From: a virus
Strand: one strand, 5' to 3'
Virus record (IMG/VR): IMGVR_UViG_3300018083_000012
Location: 1 to 46,174 of that record
Length of the DNA: 46,174 nt
The notes beneath the pieces were generated by a model. It worked only from the letters and a program-made list of their open reading frames with translations. It was not told where the DNA came from and made no database searches. The translations under genes were made by a program, and so were the position numbers. How positions within the stretch are numbered: position 1 is the first letter of the stretch; each line of letters starts with the position of its first letter. Positions 37,101 to 45,041 of this stretch are shown here, piece after piece.

Positions 37101-40100
37101 TGACGTCGTTTACGTTGATCGTCGGGCCGTTGTTGAATTGCACCTTAAACCCGTTTGTGCTGTGCAGGGTGTGGTGGTAGGTCATCGAGAATTTGTAGGA
37201 ATCTCCCGGCGCGATGTCCGTTAGTCCGACGGTGACAACTTCGGTTATTCCCTGGTGGCCGGCGATCTCGATGGGCAGGCTGTTGGTCGGGAAGGTCGGC
37301 TGGCTCGCGGGCAGAACGGTGACGACCACGGTGTCGGTGTTGGTCGCCTGGGCGGTGGTGGCTCGAAGCTGCAAAACATAGGAGCCGGAGACGGAAAATG
37401 TTGCGGTCGTGTTCGTGTGGTTGGCGTTGGCAAAGCTGACCGTTCCGGCTCCGGTGACTTTGCTCCAGGTAACTTGCGAGATGGCATTTCCCGTGGCGGT
37501 GGCGGTGCTTAGGCTTCCGGTCGCGGGCAAGGTGACGGTGAAGTCGGATCCTGCGTTGACCAAAAGCGGGACGGCCGCGTCGACCACGGAAATTAAAACG
37601 GTGGCGGAGGCTCGGGTGGCGCCGGAGTTGTCTGTCGCGACGGCGGTCAGGCTGTAGTTTCCACGTGGAACGTCGAACCAAAGGACGCCAAAAGGGGTTA
37701 GTGGGTCGGTGTTGATTAGGTTTCCTCCCTCGAAGAATTCAACCTTGGTGATCGTGCCGTCGCTGTCCGTGGCGGTTGCGGCCAGGACGATGTCCTCGCC
37801 TGCGTTAAAACTGGTTCCGGCAGCCGGCGCGGTCAGGGTAACGGCCGGGGCGACGTTGGGAACGGGGAGGACGGTGTAACTGACGCTGGTGGTGGTGTTT
37901 GAGCCGAGGTTGTCTGTGGCTTTGGCGGTGGCCAGGTGGGTCCCGACGCTGGGGGTGATGCTGACCGAATAGGGCGAGCTGGTGTCGGTGGAGAGCGTCG
38001 AGCCGTTATCGATAAACAAGACGCTGGCGATGGTGCCGTCCGGATCTGTGGCGCTGGCGACCAGGTTAAAGGTGACGGGGGCGGTGAAGGTGGCGCCGTT
38101 GGTGGGTGTGGTGAAGGCGACGGCGGGGAATTGGTTGGCCGCGGTGACGATGGCGTTGATCGTGGCGGAAACTCCGACTCCGCCGAGGTTGTCCGTGGCT
38201 TCGGCGCGGATGGTGTAGGTCCCGACGGGGACGCTCACGGCAAAGCCGTCATAGGGGGCGCTCAATTCTGTTGCTCCGAGCTGGGTGGCCTCGTGGTAAA
38301 AGCGGACGCTGACGATGGTCCCGTCGGCGTCGGTGGCGGTGGCGGCCAGGGCGAAGGTCGCGGGCGCGATGAAGGGCGTGTTGTTCGTGGGCAAGGTCAC
38401 GGTGACCACGGGGACGGCGTTGTTGTTTACGATGGCGTTGATCGTGGCGCTGCTGACGATGGCTCCGCTGTTGTCCGTGGCCTCGGCTCGGATGGCGTAG
38501 GTCCCGGCGGGGACGGCCGCGGCGCTCCCGGTGAAGGGCGAGCTGGTGTCGGTCCCCAGGAGGGTGCTCCCGTTGTAGAATTTGACGTTGGCGATTGTGC
38601 CGTCGGCGTCGGTGGCGGTGGCGGTGATGTTGATCGTGGCCGGCGCGATGTAGACGGTGGCGTCGGCTGGGCTCGTGATCGCTACCACGGGGAGAATGTT
38701 CACGGCTGGGGCGCTGACGTTGATCGTGACTGCTCCGCTGCTGTTGGTGTCTCCGCGGTCGTCCGTGGCGACGGCGGTGAAGCTGTAGTTGCCGGCGGCC
38801 GCTGAGGGGATCGAATGGGTAAAGGGCGAGCTGGTGTCGGTGGCCAGTAAAGTTCCGCCGTTGTAGAATTTGACGCTGACGATGGTTCCGTCGCTGTCGG
38901 TGGCGGTGGCGGCGAGCGGGATGGTGACGGGCGTTAGGAAGGAGAGGCCGTTGGTCGGGGCGGTTAGCGTCACGGTGGGGACGCTGTTGGGAACGACCAA
39001 GGCGTTGATTGCGATTGAGGTGGAGATTTCGCCTGAATTGTCGAGCGCGACGGCATGAATCGGGTAATTGCCGGCGGCGGCGGAGGCGATCTGTGCGGTG
39101 TAGGGCGAGGTGGTGTCGGTGCTGATCAGCGTTTCGGCGTTGTAGAAGCGGACGCTGGCGATTGTGCCGTCCGGATCAAAGGCGCTGGCGGTGATGGCCA
39201 GGGTGGCCGGCGCGATGAAGGTCTGCGTGTTGGTCGGGCTCGTGATGGCGACGACGGGCAAGACATTCGGAACGACGGGCAGGGGTAGGACATCGATTGT
39301 CACAGCTCCGCTGGCTCCGACCAGTCCCTCGTCGTCCGTGGCCTGGGCGGTGATCTGGTAAAGGCCGGCGGCGCCTGGCGTCCAGGTCAGGGCAAAGGGG
39401 GCGTTGGTGTCAGTCCCTATTAAAGTTTCATCGTGGAAGAAACTAACGCTGACGACGGTTCCCTCGGTATCGCTGGCGGTGGCGGCGATGCTCACGCTCG
39501 CGGCGGCGGCGAATTGCTGCGTATTGGTCGGGCTGGTGATGACGATTGTGGGCGGGACGTTGGGCAGGCGAAGGACGGAAATGGCGACCGAGACCATGGT
39601 CGTGGCGCCGGCGTTGTCGGTTGCGATCGCGTCCAGGACGTGCGATCCAGGTGTCATCAGTGGAAGCTCCGCGGCGTAAGGGGCATTGGATACTGTGAGG
39701 ACGTCCTGCCCGTTGTCCCGGAAAAGGACCGATGTGACTTGTCCTCCGTTATCGTCTGCGGTGGCTTCCATTGTCAGTGAAATAGGCGCGGTGAAGGTGG
39801 CGCCGTTCGTGGGCGCGGTGATCACCACGACGGGGGCGATGTTCATGGGGGGCGGCGGCGGGGGATCAATCGGCGGCGGTTGGATCGCGGGCTCGATCAC
39901 GAAGACTTTGAAGGTGTTCGTGCTGTAATAGGTTCCTTTCCGGCCGGTGACTTGGATGGTGTAGCTGCCCACGGCGCTGAAGGCGGCGGTGACGTTCGTC
40001 CCGGTGCTCGGGGTGAAGGTGACGACGCCTGGCGAGTCGATGTAGCTCCACTCGGTGCTCGTTCCGCTGGTGCTGCCGTCGACCGAGGTGATCGCGGATA

Positions 40101-40272
40101 AAAGCGCGTTGGTGGGAAAGCCGACGATGTAATTGTCGGTGACGTCGATCTGGACGCTCGATGAAAGGATGTTGCCGAAGCCGGAGGTCGACGGGCGCGG
40201 GGTTCGATAGGTCGCGGCCTGGGTGGCGCAAATGAGAAAGGCGGCGAAAAGAAAGGTGAGGGTCTTGGGCAT
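34138..40272 (-). CDS. Giant secreted multidomain protein: Ig-like array, CxxCH heme motif, helical C-terminal domain (2,044 aa)
   Basis: Signal peptide MPKTLTFLFAAFLICATQA, then a PKD-like domain and a Pro-rich linker (PPPIDPPPPPP). Eight tandem Big_9-type Ig-like domains follow, each opening like NVLPVVAITSPTNTQTF and carrying DxDGTI(A/V)SVxFY, plus another PKD-like domain. Next is a beta-rich segment (EIAGHQGITEVVTVG), then CTDCH at about 1178-1182, a c-type heme site, with HGLTQLQGEYVASYIRSLNV behind it as in cytochrome c helices. The last ~850 residues are helical with Trp/Tyr-rich turns, like alpha/alpha-toroid polysaccharide-active enzymes, though I see no named family. ATG 40272, TTGACT box at 40288-40293. 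Confidence 0.65.
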   Translation of the reverse strand: MPKTLTFLFAAFLICATQAATYRTPRPSTSGFGNILSSSVQIDVTDNYIVGFPTNALLSAITSVDGSTSGTSTEWSYIDSPGVVTFTPSTGTNVTAAFSAVGSYTIQVTGRKGTYYSTNTFKVFVIEPAIQPPPIDPPPPPPMNIAPVVVITAPTNGATFTAPISLTMEATADDNGGQVTSVLFRDNGQDVLTVSNAPYAAELPLMTPGSHVLDAIATDNAGATTMVSVAISVLRLPNVPPTIVITSPTNTQQFAAAASVSIAATASDTEGTVVSVSFFHDETLIGTDTNAPFALTWTPGAAGLYQITAQATDDEGLVGASGAVTIDVLPLPVVPNVLPVVAITSPTNTQTFIAPATLAITASAFDPDGTIASVRFYNAETLISTDTTSPYTAQIASAAAGNYPIHAVALDNSGEISTSIAINALVVPNSVPTVTLTAPTNGLSFLTPVTIPLAATATDSDGTIVSVKFYNGGTLLATDTSSPFTHSIPSAAAGNYSFTAVATDDRGDTNSSGAVTINVSAPAVNILPVVAITSPADATVYIAPATINITATATDADGTIANVKFYNGSTLLGTDTSSPFTGSAAAVPAGTYAIRAEATDNSGAIVSSATINAIVNNNAVPVVTVTLPTNNTPFIAPATFALAATATDADGTIVSVRFYHEATQLGATELSAPYDGFAVSVPVGTYTIRAEATDNLGGVGVSATINAIVTAANQFPAVAFTTPTNGATFTAPVTFNLVASATDPDGTIASVLFIDNGSTLSTDTSSPYSVSITPSVGTHLATAKATDNLGSNTTTSVSYTVLPVPNVAPAVTLTAPAAGTSFNAGEDIVLAATATDSDGTITKVEFFEGGNLINTDPLTPFGVLWFDVPRGNYSLTAVATDNSGATRASATVLISVVDAAVPLLVNAGSDFTVTLPATGSLSTATATGNAISQVTWSKVTGAGTVSFANANHTNTTATFSVSGSYVLQLRATTAQATNTDTVVVTVLPASQPTFPTNSLPIEIAGHQGITEVVTVGLTDIAPGDSYKFSMTYHHTLHSTNGFKVQFNNGPTINVNDVTFPPAQREAAFGGHFGGSSVIRCTNSGISGSILLNNALNTVRFIFSDTNSSPAAIRVLAFNFQHAGTNLIPTTKFSTEDPANWAPIYTNATLIATGRGIWYGTNLTGFQSDGTFASIRAKCTDCHAQDGRDLKYYNYSNKSIVERSKFHGLTQLQGEYVASYIRSLNVPSPGRPWNPPYQPGPGLDTNVLSAWAAGAGIGAVLDNDQLTISDIFGTVVTNTVITLTNNANPRQVRIAMQLPDWNHWLPSIHPLDAFGPAAFINSGSKLLTQYGGGTNGAAVGTQYLRNTLVRGSAASLANSKDILGPWILEQTSESSPYQLSISPKASRDPIGPGRKAYAAALWQVTKMWELHNEFELQNLAGANIVRPNYAAIYDAEYTASKTTYDNLAASSNELDLYSTIHQMMATTSMWEATSNLLYLNRALTWAETIISKATITDSNGKLNWPGAWASPYSATPIATELSTYQGTAELTRLARVILTTPSLSAFNTRATAIYNHIKTHVVNNILITRNGQAFMDTLLSRTNNGMSDKPALMLRNILNLSQCSTALGNSDNVTYAWPALVAHYASGMKDHFGTLARFVPHAGGLLWDKGFGLESPYTSIDTEHANRVPVALIELYRAGVTFDKSYLDGITSLLNSQIWDKSLTLPTSPRFVNFADGQNTAFRSYGPYLNGVVAYGWNWLAEWSPTTFAAMDKLLTKVNTTTGDRNDNAFYRIGLSAELARCATRLPNGAGIFSLAAEPRTQYTKRVYFDASPNILGLGLTTHGINNGSLQTHRYFSQAWYQVQLLIDAGNRSPDIFYSTSQAPVDWPYVEGILKDLQNLTPTNFALGGLFTLWKVKEIQANAYTYGPDRWNNGGWNPHTTTNPDSFVDSDFNPFWSNTPNATRKLITEACMRNWLYETERWPVALYYAGTSPLTTAAYIPVDNRDGGHFGDSIVSMFTPRNGKFYINNLGSGTGLAVDRNLQIAILNRCKLIWPAKNWTSLYPP

Positions 40273-40307
40273 CGGCTACCCAAGGAAAGTCAATGCGCCA
40301 CAAAAGG

Positions 40308-40358
40308 TGTTTCCGGCGAGGGCGCCGGAAACTACGCCCGAGGCGGGCGTGCTCCCCC
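40308..40358 (+). repeat. Family A double-hairpin repeat
   Basis: Upstream of the 2,044-aa gene. Continues through GACAAACC into a family C repeat, as the 30913 copy does. Confidence 0.85.
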
Positions 40359-40364
40359 GACAAA

Positions 40365-40402
40365 CCAAAAGCTGAAACGCTGAAAGGCTGAAACGCTGAA
40401 AT
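40365..40402 (+). repeat. Family C repeat
   Basis: Follows the family A copy at 40308 and ends at the tailspike stop codon. Confidence 0.85.
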
Positions 40403-43400
40403 TTACGGAGTTGGCTCGACTAGGAGCCAGTCGAAGGCGGCGGTGTCTCCGGCGTCCGATGATGTGACGGTAAAGCTGGTGCTGTTCACGCGGGAGGCGA
40501 CTCGGATGCGGCCGTTTAGGGTTCCCGCTGCAGCGGGGAAAACAAAGATGCGCGTGCTCGCGGTGATCGAGGTGTTCGCGATGGTCACTGTGCCTGTAAC
40601 GAGCGTGCTCTGGCCCATCCTCGCGTTGGATCCTTCCTTGATCCTCACGCCTTGGCCGGCGACTAGCGTTTCGATTGAGCCGTTCACGAGGAATTGCTTC
40701 GAGCCGTTCATCCCAAAGCCGTAAGTGAGGGTGTTGGTGGGGTCGCCGGCGGTGTGAACAAAAAAGGCATGGCCGGCGTGGTAGGCGGCTTCCAGGGGCC
40801 AGACGTGATATTGGGCATCGCGGTCGCTCGATGCGCCGAAGTAGTTGTCCTGGTGAATGCCGAACCAGCCAGGGCTCCCGTCGCGGTGCAAGGTAAAGGT
40901 GTAGCCGGTCTGCGCTCCCATGTCGACGTGCAGGGCGCGGTCGCCGGCGGTGTCGTCCACGGTCCCGGTCAAGTGGGCGGTCGGATAGTTGAATCCGGCG
41001 CCGGCGTTGAGGATGACGTTGTTGAAAGTCAGGAGGCGGCCGAGCGTGGATCGGACCATGTCGCTGCTCGAATTCCCCATGACGATGTTATCGCTGAAGG
41101 TTCCGTTTGTGACTCCGATATCGGCGCAAATCGTCGCGGTGGTCGAATTGTTCGTGATGTAATTATTCACGATCATGGCGCGGCCGGTGGTCGAAACGAC
41201 CAGGGGGCTTTGCGAGTCCGGGTAGCTTTCGATTTGGTTGCCACTCATCTGCAGCAGGGTGGTCCCGGTGATCTCGAATCCTCCGACGTTGTTGTCCTCG
41301 ATGCGGACCTTCCGGCCGGCGAGGGATGCTCCGCGGGGATAAACTCCGTCCGGCGCGATGGTGATGTTCCGGCTGAAGTCCACGGCGGCGGTTCCGCTAA
41401 TGAAGGCGATGGGGCGCTTGCTCATCGAATTAGTGATGATGAAGGTCGAATCGACCACCTTGATAAAACCTTTGCTCGCGGAAAACTGGAGGACCTTGGG
41501 CGGGTCGCCTGATCCGGCGGCTCCGCGGAAATCAAAGGTGACGTTGTCCACGGTCAGATTTTCATAAAAAATGGGTTCGACGTTCCGCATGGCGTATTCG
41601 TCTCCGGCGGAGCTGACCAGGGTCAGGTTGCGAAAGATCATATTCTTCATGATCGGCGGGCGCAGATATGTTTCGCTGGCGGGGATGGTGGCTCCGAGGC
41701 CGGCGGTGGTGCTCTCGTAATATCCTCCATCGAAGACCAGGCCGGTGCAATTGCCTCCGGGCCAAAGCGGGGAGCCGGTTACTTTGACGTAATTGTTGCG
41801 GACGATGGTGCCTGGGGCGCTGTTGATCTCGATGCCGTGTCCGGTCCCGCGGATGTCGTTCTGCTCGATCACGACGGAGCTGGTCATGTTGGTTACGATG
41901 AAGCCGGCTTGCACGTAGTCGCTGGTGGGGGTGTTGATCCGCAGGTTGATCGCTCCGTTGTCGCCGAAGGAGCCGGTGATGGTGTTGCCTCGGACCAGGC
42001 CGGGCATGTTGTAAATGTTCGTCCCGTTCAAGTCGGTAAAGCCGGCGTCTCCTGAATAGATGACGACGGAGCCGGTCGGGGTGTCCATGTCGATCATGAC
42101 GTTATCGAGAAATTTGAAGCCGGGCGCGGCGCTAAACAGGACGCAGATTTTGTTCGGGTTGCTCCCGATGAAGGTGTTCCCCTGGACAAGCGGGCTGAGC
42201 GGGCTGCGGTAGATCAGCTCCTTGTTGTAGGTGCTGAGATCGCCTGGCGTGATCGAGGCGTCTTCGTAAAATAGCCAGTCCAGCCGTTGGCCGACTCCGA
42301 AGGTGATTCCGCTTTTGACGAAGCTGTTGTTGATAAATTGGGGGTAGCTGCCGCTGCAGGAGATTCCCTTGCCGGTCCCGGTGTCGAAGAGGTTGTTGCG
42401 GACCACGACGTTGGTGGCCAGGTGGATGTTCACGGGGCTGCAAAAGCCGGTGACGTTGTCTGTCTCGGTCGTGGGGTAGAGGCCGGCCTGGCGGAAGGTG
42501 AAACCTTCCACGACGGTGTTGTGGGCGCAGATCGTGAACACGGAAGAAATGCGCGGGACGACGCCTTCCTCGGGGTTGTGGTAGTGCTGCTCCAGGGTGG
42601 CGCCGTCGGAAATCAGGGAGACGCTCCCGTTGGTGACCCAGATGCTGCAAACGAAATAAGGGCTGGGGCCGCGGGGGACAAAAACTTTTCCGTTGAATTG
42701 CTGTTTGTGGTGGACGGCTTGCTGGAAGGCGACGGTGTCATCGGTGAAGCCGTCGCGGACGGCGCCGTAGCCGAGGACGGTGTCCTGGCCGTTCTCGTCG
42801 AAGATTTGCAGGTTGGAAAAGGCTTTGCCGTCCAGGGGCGATAGATAGCCGGTGTACCAGTCGCGGGCTTGAATTCCGCCGATGCTGAAGTTTGTCACGG
42901 CGCCCAGGTCGATAAGGTATCCGGTGTTATTCGTGGATCCGGGGGTCTCGAGTCTTCCTCGCAATTTCAAATTCCAGATGGCGCCGTTGGTCGTTCCCTC
43001 GGGGACGGTGATCAATGTCCAGCTCGCGGGCTGCAATCCTTCAAAGTGGAGGCCTCCGCCGGGGGCGCCTAAGAGGGCGACGTTGCTCCGCATGGTGATC
43101 GGGTCGTTGATCGGGTCGATGGCGGTGTCGGCGGTGATCCAGACGGTTCCATGGCCTCGGGTTGAAACGTAGGAAATCGCGGCGTTGATGGTCGCGTTGT
43201 TGATCACTCCGCCAAACCATTGCGGGTAGACGTCGGAGTTGTCCTCCAGGCGGCGGATGCGGCCGACGTTGTTGTTGGGCGTGATGATGGTGCCGGCGTT
43301 GTCGTCCTCGATGCCGAGCGGGTCCACGTAAAAGCGGCCTCCGCCTCCGTCGTTGGCGGTCAGGTAGCCGACGAGCTGGTAGCCGGTGGTCGAGTTGGTC

Positions 43401-43633
43401 GCGGGCATCGCTCGAAGGGCGGCCATTGTGGGGACGGTCAACAAATTGGTGACGGTGCCGAATTGGGCGTCAAGGTTCGAGAAGTTCGTGTTGATGATCT
43501 GAAAGGCGCGGCGGATGACGTCGCCGGTCATGTCGTTGGCGCTGGCGCCGACGTTGACGGCGGTAATGGCGGCGTGCGTCGGGGACGAAAGGGCGAGGAG
43601 CGTTAAAAGGGGGAGGAGCTTGAGCGTGGGCAT
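40403..43633 (-). CDS. Right-handed beta-helix tailspike-like exported protein (1,076 aa)
   Basis: Signal peptide MPTLKLLPLLTLLALSSPTH. The region from about 100 shows AAISYVSTRGHGTVWITADT and, from about 230, QAVHHKQQFNGKVFVPRG. This is the pectate-lyase-like superhelix start found in tailspikes. Long stacks of short beta turns follow (VVRNNLFDTGTGKGISCSGS, VVIEQNDIRGTGHGIEINSA, MIVNNYITNNST). The C-terminal part is a separate domain. It would bind or depolymerise cell-surface glycans; no catalytic residues can be named. ATG 43633 is chosen over the TTG in the TTGACT box (43649-43654). Confidence 0.7.
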   Translation of the reverse strand: MPTLKLLPLLTLLALSSPTHAAITAVNVGASANDMTGDVIRRAFQIINTNFSNLDAQFGTVTNLLTVPTMAALRAMPATNSTTGYQLVGYLTANDGGGGRFYVDPLGIEDDNAGTIITPNNNVGRIRRLEDNSDVYPQWFGGVINNATINAAISYVSTRGHGTVWITADTAIDPINDPITMRSNVALLGAPGGGLHFEGLQPASWTLITVPEGTTNGAIWNLKLRGRLETPGSTNNTGYLIDLGAVTNFSIGGIQARDWYTGYLSPLDGKAFSNLQIFDENGQDTVLGYGAVRDGFTDDTVAFQQAVHHKQQFNGKVFVPRGPSPYFVCSIWVTNGSVSLISDGATLEQHYHNPEEGVVPRISSVFTICAHNTVVEGFTFRQAGLYPTTETDNVTGFCSPVNIHLATNVVVRNNLFDTGTGKGISCSGSYPQFINNSFVKSGITFGVGQRLDWLFYEDASITPGDLSTYNKELIYRSPLSPLVQGNTFIGSNPNKICVLFSAAPGFKFLDNVMIDMDTPTGSVVIYSGDAGFTDLNGTNIYNMPGLVRGNTITGSFGDNGAINLRINTPTSDYVQAGFIVTNMTSSVVIEQNDIRGTGHGIEINSAPGTIVRNNYVKVTGSPLWPGGNCTGLVFDGGYYESTTAGLGATIPASETYLRPPIMKNMIFRNLTLVSSAGDEYAMRNVEPIFYENLTVDNVTFDFRGAAGSGDPPKVLQFSASKGFIKVVDSTFIITNSMSKRPIAFISGTAAVDFSRNITIAPDGVYPRGASLAGRKVRIEDNNVGGFEITGTTLLQMSGNQIESYPDSQSPLVVSTTGRAMIVNNYITNNSTTATICADIGVTNGTFSDNIVMGNSSSDMVRSTLGRLLTFNNVILNAGAGFNYPTAHLTGTVDDTAGDRALHVDMGAQTGYTFTLHRDGSPGWFGIHQDNYFGASSDRDAQYHVWPLEAAYHAGHAFFVHTAGDPTNTLTYGFGMNGSKQFLVNGSIETLVAGQGVRIKEGSNARMGQSTLVTGTVTIANTSITASTRIFVFPAAAGTLNGRIRVASRVNSTSFTVTSSDAGDTAAFDWLLVEPTP

Positions 43634-43670
43634 CGGCGATGCCCAGGAAGTCAATTCGAGTCAGTTGGGG

Positions 43671-44840
43671 TTACGAGGTTTCCGGCGAGGCGCCGAAAAC
43701 TACGCCCGAGGCGGGCGTGCTCCCTACCTCGTATTCGGCGACGGCGGCGGCGTAGGCGGGGCGTTTCAGGTTGGAGGCGTGGGCGATTTCTGCGGCCTCG
43801 GCTTGGGCGGGGTCGGCTCGCATAATCTTCACGCGGAGATAGTCGCGTCCCCATTCGCCTTTGTCCCAGATGCGGTCGTGGTTCCAGGGTGGTGGGAATG
43901 GCTTGGGCAGGGCGTCCATCATAGTGAACCAGGCGGCGGCGTGGTGGACGGCGTTCTCTCGAAGGGATTTCTGGCTCTTTAATGCCCAGGCTTCGCGGCG
44001 CTGCGGGCTGATCTCCGTGGCGTAGTGCAAATGGCGGAGGGCCAGGGCGGGCTGAAGCTCGGCTAACTGCAGGAGGACCTTGTAACGGTCGTCATGCTTG
44101 GCGACGGCCAGGTCCATCATGGCCTGATTGCCGGCGGCGACGGCGTCCAGCCGGTTGTTCTCGTTGGTCCGGTCCTGTTCCCAAAGCCAGAAAAGTTCGC
44201 TGTGATAGTAGAATTCCAGGCGGGCTTTGTCTTCCTGGGTGAGCGGGGTGTCCTGGAGCGCGAGCTGTAACAGGGTCAGGTTGCGCGCGCGGGCTGCGGG
44301 GCGGTCGATCCCGGTCGGGTTGTGCTCGATGACGATGCTGTCATCGCGTCCCAGGTCTCCGCTGGCAATGATGCACGTCTCGTGGATCCGGCTTTTCCAG
44401 AGGCCAGCTCCGCGGCGGATCAGTCGCTCGCGTGGGCAGGTGGATCCGTCGGGCTTGGTGTAGCCGAATTGGTAGCAGTCGTGACGGTCGTCTTCGGCGT
44501 GGGCGCGGATCCCTTGGCAAGTCTCGGGTGTGAGGACGTCGTCGCAATCCAGCCAGAGCTGCCAGTGTTGGGTGGCCAGGGCAAAGGACATATTGCGGGC
44601 GTTGCCGAAATGATCGACGTGGGGCAGGCCGTCAATCTCGTTCTTGTACTCGGCGAATTTGAAAGACTTGGCGTTGATGATCGCCCAGTTTCTGGCTTCG
44701 ATGAAGGTCCAGTCTTCCTCCGCGGTCCCGATGGCGCGAACCATGCATAGCTCGTCGATCAGGTCCTTCGCGGATTCCAAAAGGCGGAGGATGTGGGCGT
44801 CCTCGTTCCCGCAAATCAAACAAAGGGAGATCTTTTTCAT
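43671..44840 (-). CDS. Family 2 glycosyltransferase with helical repeat extension (389 aa)
   Basis: MKKISLCLICGNEDAHILRL is the GT-A nucleotide-sugar-binding start, and LWLDCDDVL (Asp98, Asp100) is the metal-binding DxD. VDHFGNARNMSFAL lies between. After about 200 come TPR-like helices (LALQDTPLTQEDKARLEFYY, ALALRHLHYATEISPQRREA). The C-terminal 19 residues (VGSTPASGVVFGASPETS) are translated from a family A repeat, which also supplies the stop. It may modify host surface glycans in lysogens or decorate virion proteins. No TTGACT box; the start has AGGGAGATC-like context only on the other side. Confidence 0.75.
   Translation of the reverse strand: MKKISLCLICGNEDAHILRLLESAKDLIDELCMVRAIGTAEEDWTFIEARNWAIINAKSFKFAEYKNEIDGLPHVDHFGNARNMSFALATQHWQLWLDCDDVLTPETCQGIRAHAEDDRHDCYQFGYTKPDGSTCPRERLIRRGAGLWKSRIHETCIIASGDLGRDDSIVIEHNPTGIDRPAARARNLTLLQLALQDTPLTQEDKARLEFYYHSELFWLWEQDRTNENNRLDAVAAGNQAMMDLAVAKHDDRYKVLLQLAELQPALALRHLHYATEISPQRREAWALKSQKSLRENAVHHAAAWFTMMDALPKPFPPPWNHDRIWDKGEWGRDYLRVKIMRADPAQAEAAEIAHASNLKRPAYAAAVAEYEVGSTPASGVVFGASPETS
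43678..43724 (+). repeat. Family A repeat forming the glycosyltransferase C-terminus
   Basis: Short-loop version, translated as the last residues of the glycosyltransferase. Confidence 0.85.
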
Positions 44841-44866
44841 GACGCTCCAACAGTAGGGGCAAAAGA

Positions 44867-44918
44867 TGTTTCCGGCGAGGGCGCCGAAAACTACGCCCGA
44901 GGCGGGCGTGCTCCCCCC
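44867..44918 (+). repeat. Family A double-hairpin repeat
   Basis: Between the terminator and the glycosyltransferase start, followed by a family C repeat. Confidence 0.85.
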
Positions 44919-44925
44919 AAAAAGA

Positions 44926-44960
44926 AAAAGCTGAAAGGCTGAAAGGCTGAAACGCTAAAA
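44926..44960 (+). repeat. Family C repeat
   Basis: Units with N = A, G, G, C; borders the terminator's T-tract. Confidence 0.85.
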
Positions 44961-44999
44961 GAAAATCCCCACGGGCGCCTGGCGGCGCCTGCGGGGAAG
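44957..44999 (-). terminator. Rho-independent terminator after the decoration-protein gene
   Basis: On the minus strand: CCCCGCAGGCGCC, a 4-nt loop, GGCGCCCGTGGGG, then ATTTTCTTTTA. A strong GC stem with a T-rich tail, placed to end capsid-operon transcription. Confidence 0.75.
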
Positions 45000-45011
45000 T
45001 TATGCGAGTAG

Positions 45012-45041
45012 GACAGCGGGGAAAAATGAAAAACCGCTGTC
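45012..45041. repeat. Inverted repeat GACAGCGG / CCGCTGTC
   Basis: Perfect 8-bp arms with a 14-nt A-rich loop, between the decoration-protein stop and the terminator. It could be a second termination or RNA-stability stem. Confidence 0.5.

Noticed and set aside
37936-38805. A 289-aa plus-strand ORF antisense to the Ig-like array
   Set aside because: Gly/Asp-rich composition produced by the repeated DNA of the Ig-like domains on the other strand.
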